From assembly GCF_020085105.1 (NCBI RefSeq), contig NC_058048.1:7808862-7872861 (forward strand): DNA of 64,000 nucleotides, read 5' to 3'. The notes below the pieces were generated by a model that did no database searches, was not told the DNA's origin, and worked only from the letters and a program-made list of their open reading frames with translations. The translations under genes and the position numbers were made by a program. This document shows positions 54,880-64,000 of this stretch, piece by piece. Within the stretch, counting starts at the first letter, position 1. Every line of letters begins with the position of its first letter. The DNA comes from Siniperca chuatsi. Its lineage: Eukaryota; Chordata; Actinopteri; Centrarchiformes; Sinipercidae.

Positions 54880-56545
54880 AGAAACAGCTAGCCTGGCTCT
54901 GTGAAGTTAACAAAATCCACTTAGCACTTCTAGCTCACTAATTAACATGTCTTTGGTTTAAAAACTAAAGCCCGACCGATTTATCGGTCCGATAATATCT
55001 CCCGATACTGTATTGGCACAGATATATTGGCATCGATGTATATGTTATCCGATATGTGCCGATATAAAACTATGGCTATGGCTACAATACTCTCAGCACT
55101 GCCCAGCACATGTAGAGTGCCGTGTACACAGCTGAGCAGACGTAGTGGAGTCAAAGCGGTGTGTTCACTGTAAGTTGCTAACTAGTTTGTGGAAAACATT
55201 GCTGGAAAGTTAATAAACAATGAACCCACCATTTTCCCCTTTCAATATAACTCTAATATAACCCTGTCCCTGACAAACATCACATGACTCATGCTTATCA
55301 CAACTGTTTGCTGTGTTAGTGAGGTAGCTAGCCAGCTATAGTTTGTCAGTCAGTAGGTAAGCATCAGAGCATCTCTTCATCATTCTGCAGCTCAACAGAC
55401 GACGATGCGGTGGTGGTTTGAGTCTGTTGAGTGTTTACTTCACGTTTTTGCCTGGTGAGATGCAGTGCTGGAAAGTAAATAAATAATGTCAGAAGCTTGT
55501 TCTTTCACTGGATACGTTGAACGTTTCCCCTGAACGTTTATATCAGAGGCGCTGCTTATCTCTTGATTCGGCAGCAGCGAACCATAAGTTAATGTTAGTG
55601 ACCGTTACATTAACAGCAAAATATTTCTACAGATTTCTACATGATTTGATAAGCAAGAAAAAAGAGTTTCTAATTGGAGTTCAATTCATTGAAATAATAA
55701 TTCAGAATCTCAACTAAGCTGTAGCAAGAATCTCATAGCTTGATAGAGTAAGTTAGCGAATATGTGGTTTAGTAGAGAGCAGTGGTGGAATGTAACTATG
55801 TACATTTAGTACTGTACTTTAGTACAATTTAGAGGTACTTGTACTTGAGTATTTCCATGGCATTTTCTGCTAACTTACTTCAGCAATTGACTAATACGGA
55901 ACAGTACTGATGTTTATTTAGCTATTTATTTAATTAAATTTATTCTTGTATTGGTTTGAATTGGTTAATATACATATTAAATTATTTAACATGTTAAAGA
56001 ACTCTTAACTTTATTAAAGAATATTTCAGTTATTTGTTTAAGAAAGCAGCCTTCTGAGTACCTTTCGTATAAGCATATTTGTGCAAAATCGGTGCACAAT
56101 CCACATAGAAAACATCTATTTTAATTCCAGCTCAGAAATTCAATATATTGACCGGTAGCCTGTATTGGTAATCCAGTGTCCACTCTAAAATCGGCATGAG
56201 TCTCAAAAATCCCATATTGGTCTAGTTCTGTTAAAAACTGCGTAAAACCGTTAGATTTGTCAACAGAGCCATGCTAGCTGTTTCTTTCTGCTTATAGTCT
56301 TTTTGCTCAGCTAAGCTAACTGTCTCCTGGTTGTAGCTTCATAATTAAACCAGCACCTCTAAAGTTCACTATAATTAACATGTTATATCTGTACAAAAAA
56401 TGAAGTGTGTGATTTTACGGGCGGTTATACGTTTGAAGCAGAAGCCAGTGATAGCTAAGCTAAGCTAATCAGCTGCTGGCTGTAGCTGTAAATTTGATGG
56501 ATAGATAAGAGTGTTACACTGTTCTGTTTAGATTGCTGTTCTGAG
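54880..56545. repeat. Nested cluster of dispersed fish repeats
   Basis: Fragments of the copy-A family (CTAGCCTGGCTCTGTGAAG at 54890-54908; AACAGAGCCATGCTAGCTGT at 56262-56281 on) surround a second element. That element opens GCCCGACCGATTTATCGGTC (54970-54989) and closes near ACCGGTAGCCTGTATTGG (56150-56167) and CCCATATTGGTCTAG. It is interrupted by GTGGTGGAATGTAACTATGT (55790-55809), the start of a third common fish repeat that runs to about 55870. This looks like insertion of repeats into repeats. Confidence 0.55.
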
Positions 56546-59445
56546 GTTAATATTATTACCTAGTTTCACTGAAATAAGTCATTGGTCTGCTTCTCCATCG
56601 GCAATGTGTGACACTCCAAATCAACTAAATAAATTAACTTAATAAAAGCGAGAGAGAGAGAGAGAGAGAGAGATACTTAAGGAGCCACAGAGAAGTCAAA
56701 CAACACCAGCTTATAGAGCGTTGCAGGAATGAGTCCTAAAACCTGGAAATTAGTTAGCATTTTTGCACTTCCGGTTCCCTCGTCTCGAAGTCAATGGGTT
56801 TTTTGAATGGGTTTTTGCTAATAAGTGGCTTAATGAGACTACAGAGGTTGCCAGGGACATGAAACGTCATCATGCACCGTTCTCGCCCCTATCTACACTT
56901 TTTCGGTCGTCTTTGAAAAAGGATGTGAGACTGACAATTGACACAGCCATGACCACTTGTTAGATCAGATCACGCTAAGAGGAAAGGCTTTTGTAGAAGA
57001 GGTAAGTGGGCAAAATCAAATTACAAGTTAGAAGCATAGTGGTGGTGATGTTGAAGTTATGCAAAAGTTTGTTTACAGCCTAACATTAGCTTTTTAATTC
57101 TGGAGATTGCATTTACGCTTCAAAAATCATAAAAGTGGTGTTCATTTGTGAAGATTATCTTGGTGAACAAAATGTATAAGTATCATAAACCTTTGTTTCT
57201 GCAGTAATCTAAAATCCAATGGAAAAATCCCATTAGCTTTTTGGCCTCCAGAAATACATCATCCCTGCAGCACTCTATTGGCGGCATGTTTGCTTTTTAT
57301 CTGTCTGTACAAGCTCATATGATCACACTCCTCCTTTAGAAAAGGTTAATCTGTCTGTACAAGCGTCTTCTCCCAACCACTTCCAAGCCGTTTTGGGATA
57401 GGAAACCAAAAACATCCAGTAACATTGATTTTCTATTATATTTCAAAGCTGAAACTACTTTACATCATTACACACAACATGATCCTTTCTGATATCACTT
57501 TCACAGCTTTGATTACACTCTGAAATTACTCTACAAGCATGATGAAATCTAGAATAAAGCCAGAGTGCTTTTTTTTTAGTTATATTTTAATGGATGAGGC
57601 TCCAGGCACCTCAGGCTTTAATAAACCTTAACAAGGAGATCAATAGAAAGTATATAGACTGTCCTCCCACTGGCTGTGTCTGCTCTCGCCTCGGATCACA
57701 GAGGAATATTGTGGAGATGCCAAAGCGACACCCAGCCAGCACGGAAATTATTTGATGTAATAGGAACACTATGGTGTGATTAGTGGAGCCTCTCTCCCTT
57801 CATCTCTCACCCTGTATCACCACTTCACTCTCTGTCAATATGTCAGGGGAGGTGAGCGTGCATTTGCCATTCTCTTTAAGCCTCCCTCCCCTCCCTCCTT
57901 CGACATCACCCTTTTTCTCTGTGTTTTCAAAGGATGGTATGAGGGTAACAGTAGAGTGGTATGGGTTACAAGAAGAGGAGAGGAGGATGGGGGGAGACGA
58001 TAAGCGGTTGTGAGGAGAATAAAAATAAATGGCTGCAGGGCTGGACAAAAGTCTGACTCAGTCATGTCCTGGATCGTCCAGTTCACCAGATGGCTGCTTG
58101 ATATGTGCAGAGTGAACAGATCAAGACACACCAGACTCTCTGTTCCTGTGTGTGTGTGTGTTTACATGCTATTCGTCCTATGTTGCTCTCTGTGCTCCAC
58201 ACAGGGAATGTGTTATTACTCTTGCTCCGCATTCCTAAGAGCCAGAGGAAAATCTCAACCCCTTTTAACCCCCTTCTCAGCTGTAGACCAGCTTTGAAGT
58301 TTTTTTCTCTTGCTCTTCTCATACTTACACACATCCACACACACATCCACACACCCTTACACACTCTGCACAGCTCCTTTCCTCACATGGATTTTGTTTA
58401 TATCCTGGCGGCCAACTCCCACGGTACATGTCTCAGGCTGTATGGAAGATATACTGTAGGCAAGTTAATGTCAATTGTCAATCTGTGGGATGATGATTTG
58501 GCTACAAAAGGCCCAATCCTTTTGACACAAATGCATTTTGAAAGATTTTTGAGACTGGCTTATTGTTAGCACAGGGACGGCAAACAATGTAACATGCTGG
58601 TTTCTTATCCTCTCCCTTTCCCTGGAGACTTGTTTTGATGGACAGATCCCCAGCCCACTGAGCGGTTGCATGTACCCCCACTGCCTGTGAAGTGTAGGGC
58701 TGTTTATGCATGCTGTCTGTGTAGTTGTGTGATGCCTGTTGCACCACAACAACTCCTGCACATTATTTCTGCCGATAGGAAGGAGGATTTCTGATCCACG
58801 TCTTGTTCTCTGGCAACGCCATAATCACTTGATCCCCACATTACCTGTATCATAATGTAACTCCTAATATGAAAAGCCAAGTGTGCATGCATGTGTGAGT
58901 GCTTCCGTGTCTCATTTAGTGAATGAGATAAGATGTTCAGAGGCCCAATGATGCATATACAGAAACCATCCTGTATATGCATTATGTATATGCATTTCTA
59001 TCCCCCATTATGCTGCACTCTGCATCGCTCTACACTAATTTCTTTCACTCCCAATTTTCTACATAAATCCCTCAGCGCCCATCTACAGTTTTTAAACCTT
59101 GCCTAACGTACAAAAAAAGAGTTTGCCTGAGGCCCCAGCTTTACAAAGTAAAGGAGAGATTTGGTTTGGCCCCCCAGTGTGCTGTGTGGGATCCTCCCTT
59201 CCCATGCGTATCAGTAGACTATTGTATGTGTGTGTCTTACAAGATATGAAGCAGAAATATGCCTTGTCATAAAAACAAGGATGAGAAACAACAGTGTTCA
59301 ATTAGTGTTATACTGCAAAGCATTAAGCATTTCATTAGTTTTGTTTTTAACACTTTTCCTAAGATATTTAAGGGTTAGTATCATGAGACAAGACACATTA
59401 AAACATGACAGTATTAAGACATTAACTAATCCACACAGTTAAGTA
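56546..59445. other. Non-coding stretch
   Basis: No coding exon is supportable. A short (GA)n lies at 56648-56673. The remaining open frames are short and without family signature. Confidence 0.5.
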
Positions 59446-59447
59446 AA

Positions 59448-59715
59448 GTCAAGTCAGTTTTATTTATATAGCTCAATATCACAAATCACAAATTTGCCTC
59501 AGGGGGCTTTACAATCTGTACAGTATACGACATCCTCTATCATTAGACCCTCGATTCGGATGAGGAAACCCCCCCCCAAAAAAGACCTTTAACAGGGAAA
59601 AAATGGAAGAAACCTCAGGAAGAGCAACAGAAGAAGGATCCCTCTCCCAGGACGGAGAGACAAGCAATAGATGTCGTGTGTAGATAATAGACCAACATAG
59701 TAAAATTACAGTATG
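59448..59715. repeat. Dispersed fish SINE-like repeat
   Basis: The block runs from TCAGTTTTATTTATATAGCT through CACAAATTTGCCTCAGGGGG and TAGACCCTCGATTCGGATGA to AGCAATAGATGTCGTGTGTA. I recognise it as one of the most abundant short interspersed sequences in percomorph fish. No tRNA-like head could be drawn with confidence. Confidence 0.7.
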
Positions 59716-60004
59716 ACAGGATGACAAAATTATAGATTTTAAACGTATATGAAGAATCACCAAATAAAATAACTTTTTAATATTTATGTAGCTAAATGTA
59801 TTGTTATACAGGTACCATTCTTATGTCATTAAGCACTTGTGAAGTGTAAGTAAGTACACACTAAAGACCGTCTGTGCATTTGTAAGTCATAAAGCTTCCT
59901 GTGTGTGTGAATCTGTGCATGGCTTTATGTAGGTCTGTGTTATCTAATACAATCTGTCTCTATCTAATATTCACACTGCTAACCCTTGAGGGTAAAGAGA
60001 CTGG

Positions 60005-60031
60005 GGAGAGGAGAGGAGAGGAGAGGAGAGG
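60005..60031. repeat. (GGAGA)n pentanucleotide repeat
   Basis: About five GAGAG/GGAGA units occur in a row. Simple repeat. Confidence 0.85.
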
Positions 60032-60247
60032 ACTTTGCTTGCCAGTAAACAGAACTCTTCCTGGAAATCTCCTGACTTTAAAAGGGACTCATACACAAAA
60101 CAGATTGCAAAAAAAGTTGCACACACTGGCAAATGCTATTGCGCTCAGGTAGCCAGTGCCCAGTACAGTATGTCTGCACTGTGCTGCAGACACTAAACAA
60201 CATAAGTTTCGGATGCATGTGTGTACAAGTGATGATAAATGTGACAG

Positions 60248-60249
<2 letters not shown>

Positions 60250-60307
<58 letters not shown>

Positions 60308-60314
60308 TCACTCA
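60250..60314. repeat. (CA)n microsatellite with (CACT)n tail
   Basis: About 26 CA units are followed by CACTCACTCACTCA. Simple repeat. Confidence 0.95.
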
Positions 60315-62200
60315 TGCCCAGGAGCTACAGTTGCAAGACATTTACCAAGAGCTTTAAAGACCCTGGAAACCTATTTTCTCAATCAGCTTCTTACTGTGAA
60401 GGATGTTGTCCTACATAAACACAATTTTTTCTGCCAAGTTCGAACAGTTTTGGTTATATCACTTGCTTGTTATATCACTTATTTTTTTGTCTGTACTCTT
60501 CTCATTGGTTTGAGGTGGGCAGGGCTTGGTTGAAAAAGGCGATGTCACGTATTGCTATGCAGCAATCAGGATTTAGCAACATTTGAATCAAAATGTGATG
60601 ACAGGTGTTGGGTTGTTTGCTTTTGTTGCCATTTAATCTGATCAGAATTGATCAAACCACACCCATACTTCTCATGAAACAGATTAGCTCAAGTTAAACT
60701 CTTAATAAAAAACAACTAAGCATGTTTTTTATATAACATGATATTTAGCATGTAGTGGCATTTAGTTATGATTATTTAATGTTACAGAGAAATACTTAGA
60801 TACTTAGAAATACTAAATTTCAAGCCACCTTTTCAGGAACTCTAAGAACATGCATGCATAACATTGGAGTAGCAGAATAGATTGAAGGACAGAGGAAGCT
60901 TTTATAGATTGACTGCTTGGGAGCAGAAAACCACTGCTTCCCTTTAATAGAGTCCATCTGCCCTGCCCATAGCATAGACCAATCATATTTCATTTACACC
61001 CAGATGTATTGTTTGCTTGTGTTGTTGAGGATGTAAACATGTGGATGTAGTTATTCCGTTAACCAGTCAGTGTGTGTAACAAAACACAATTAGGTGTCCT
61101 GTGAGGCAAGCAAGACAAAATAGAAAATGGGTTCAGTATTTTTAAGCTGTTTCTAATTAAAACAGTGAAATAAAATTCAAGACAGATTCACTGAAGCTCT
61201 GAAGTGACTTTCCTGACTTTGCCAGTGTTTTGCACAACTTTTCAGTTTCTCTTTCTCCAAAGCAATCAGCGTTCTGGCCTTGGTCTTCTCTCTCTCTTCT
61301 CTCCTCCACTTTCTCTTTTTTCGTGTTGTTCTCTTCCAACACAGCAGATTCACCCTGCCAGCTACAAATGACGGAATGAAAAACAAGAACAGAGCTTGAA
61401 TCAATTACTATATGGATGCACTTGATTTAGTTGTGCTCTGAATAAGCACTTCTGAAGTGATGCTGGCTGCATCAGGCGAGGCACTTTTGTTTTGGTATAA
61501 ATCAGAGCTGATCGGCGCTGATCTGCTGTCAGCCTGGATGCAGATCATAATGAAGGAGGCAGCAAACAGGGAGGTGGTGAGATCCATGAGTCAGCCTCTC
61601 TCTTCCAAGAAGCTTGATTTGTGAAATATGAGATCCACTGTTGCAGTAACAGGATGTCTTTTAGAGAATCACCTTAACGAATGATGATTCTTACACTAAA
61701 TCGTCGTAACCATGCCACATCATTTGGCAGAAATGGTTTATTTTTTCTTACAGACATAATAATAGGCATCAACTGAAACATGACCTGTATTCAGTGATAT
61801 TCATAAAACAACATATAATCAAAAAGTTCTATATGTTTATTGATTCCTAACTATTAAAACCGTGGTAATGTGATACTGTCTTTTGAAGATGTGATACACA
61901 ATCTGCTTTCGTCCCTTTTCCAGCACTGCTGAAGGTAATTTTGTTTCTCTGCATTGCCTCACAATCGTGTATGAGTCACAGGCTTTGAGCCGTAGTGATC
62001 TATACCAGGAAACCCTCTTCTCTGGGTTTGAAACGTCAGAGGAGGCTTGTTGGAATCTGTGGTTTGTCTGGTTAAGAATACTTCCATATCTCCAAGGCTT
62101 TGGTTTGGGGCGTGGTGCTGTGTTTTACCAAGAGTGTCTCAACACCGTTATGGAGCAATCAGAGAGACAATTCTCCTCCTACTGACAGATGGTCGTGTGC
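60315..62200. other. Non-coding stretch
   Basis: Nothing recognisable as a gene or element was found in this AT-rich sequence on either strand. Confidence 0.5.
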
Positions 62201-62201
62201 T

Positions 62202-63978
<1,777 letters not shown>

Positions 63979-64000
63979 GGGCATGATGCCTATTGAGGTG
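63979..64000 (+). other. Possible start of a coding exon at the window edge
   Basis: A pyrimidine-rich acceptor GCTTTTCTAG ends at 63978 and is followed by GGGC and two ATG codons in frame (63983 and 63986) encoding M-M-P-I-E-V before the window ends. Too little is visible to identify a product. It could be the second exon of the gene started at 43.77 kb. Confidence 0.25.

Overview
This window is vertebrate nuclear DNA, almost certainly from a ray-finned (teleost, probably percomorph) fish. The genes are split by GT-AG introns, intergenic DNA is AT-rich with long CA, TA and GT microsatellites, and several dispersed repeats are of types common in fish genomes. No operons, CRISPR arrays, rRNA or convincing tRNA genes were seen. 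I read the exon structures by hand from splice sites and reading-frame continuity, and gene names come from remembered family sequences, not a database search.

Layout. 1-202 (minus): first coding exon of sars2 (mitochondrial seryl-tRNA synthetase), cut by the window edge. About 203-1182: divergent promoter region and a noncoding first exon of the next gene. 1558-4520 (plus): a BTB-BACK-Kelch gene, 4 coding exons, 652 aa, ortholog not assigned. 8393-15406 (plus): slc5a2 (SGLT2 sodium/glucose cotransporter), 15 coding exons, about 660 aa, with an HNF1-like site upstream. 18242-20637 (minus): fbxo46, 2 coding exons, 768 aa, with a 1.8 kb 3'UTR converging on slc5a2 and a CpG-type promoter near 26.4-26.9 kb. 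29931-40274 (plus): coq8b (mitochondrial coenzyme Q atypical kinase), 15 coding exons, 636 aa, whose introns hold a hAT-type MITE and a decayed antisense LINE. 43.26-43.77 kb: promoter-like, exon-like segment with a good splice donor. 43.8-64 kb: about 20 kb with no supportable coding exon, holding microsatellites, a degenerate minisatellite and dispersed repeats. The last 22 bases may open an exon on the plus strand.

The genes are independent, mostly housekeeping or epithelial, and do not form one pathway. Two act in mitochondria (sars2, coq8b), two are likely ubiquitin-ligase adaptors (the Kelch protein and fbxo46), and one is an apical sugar transporter. From memory, human SARS2, FBXO46 and COQ8B lie on 19q13 while SLC5A2 lies on 16p11, so the block mixes two human regions.

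I found no clear new biological system. The items most worth checking are a perfect 21-bp-arm hairpin in slc5a2 intron 7, a 90-bp in-frame facultative-looking intron in slc5a2, a shared TAACGTTA-type palindrome near three promoters, the unassigned Kelch gene with its glycine-rich propeller insert, and the promoter or first exon at 43.3-43.8 kb facing a 20 kb gene-poor stretch.
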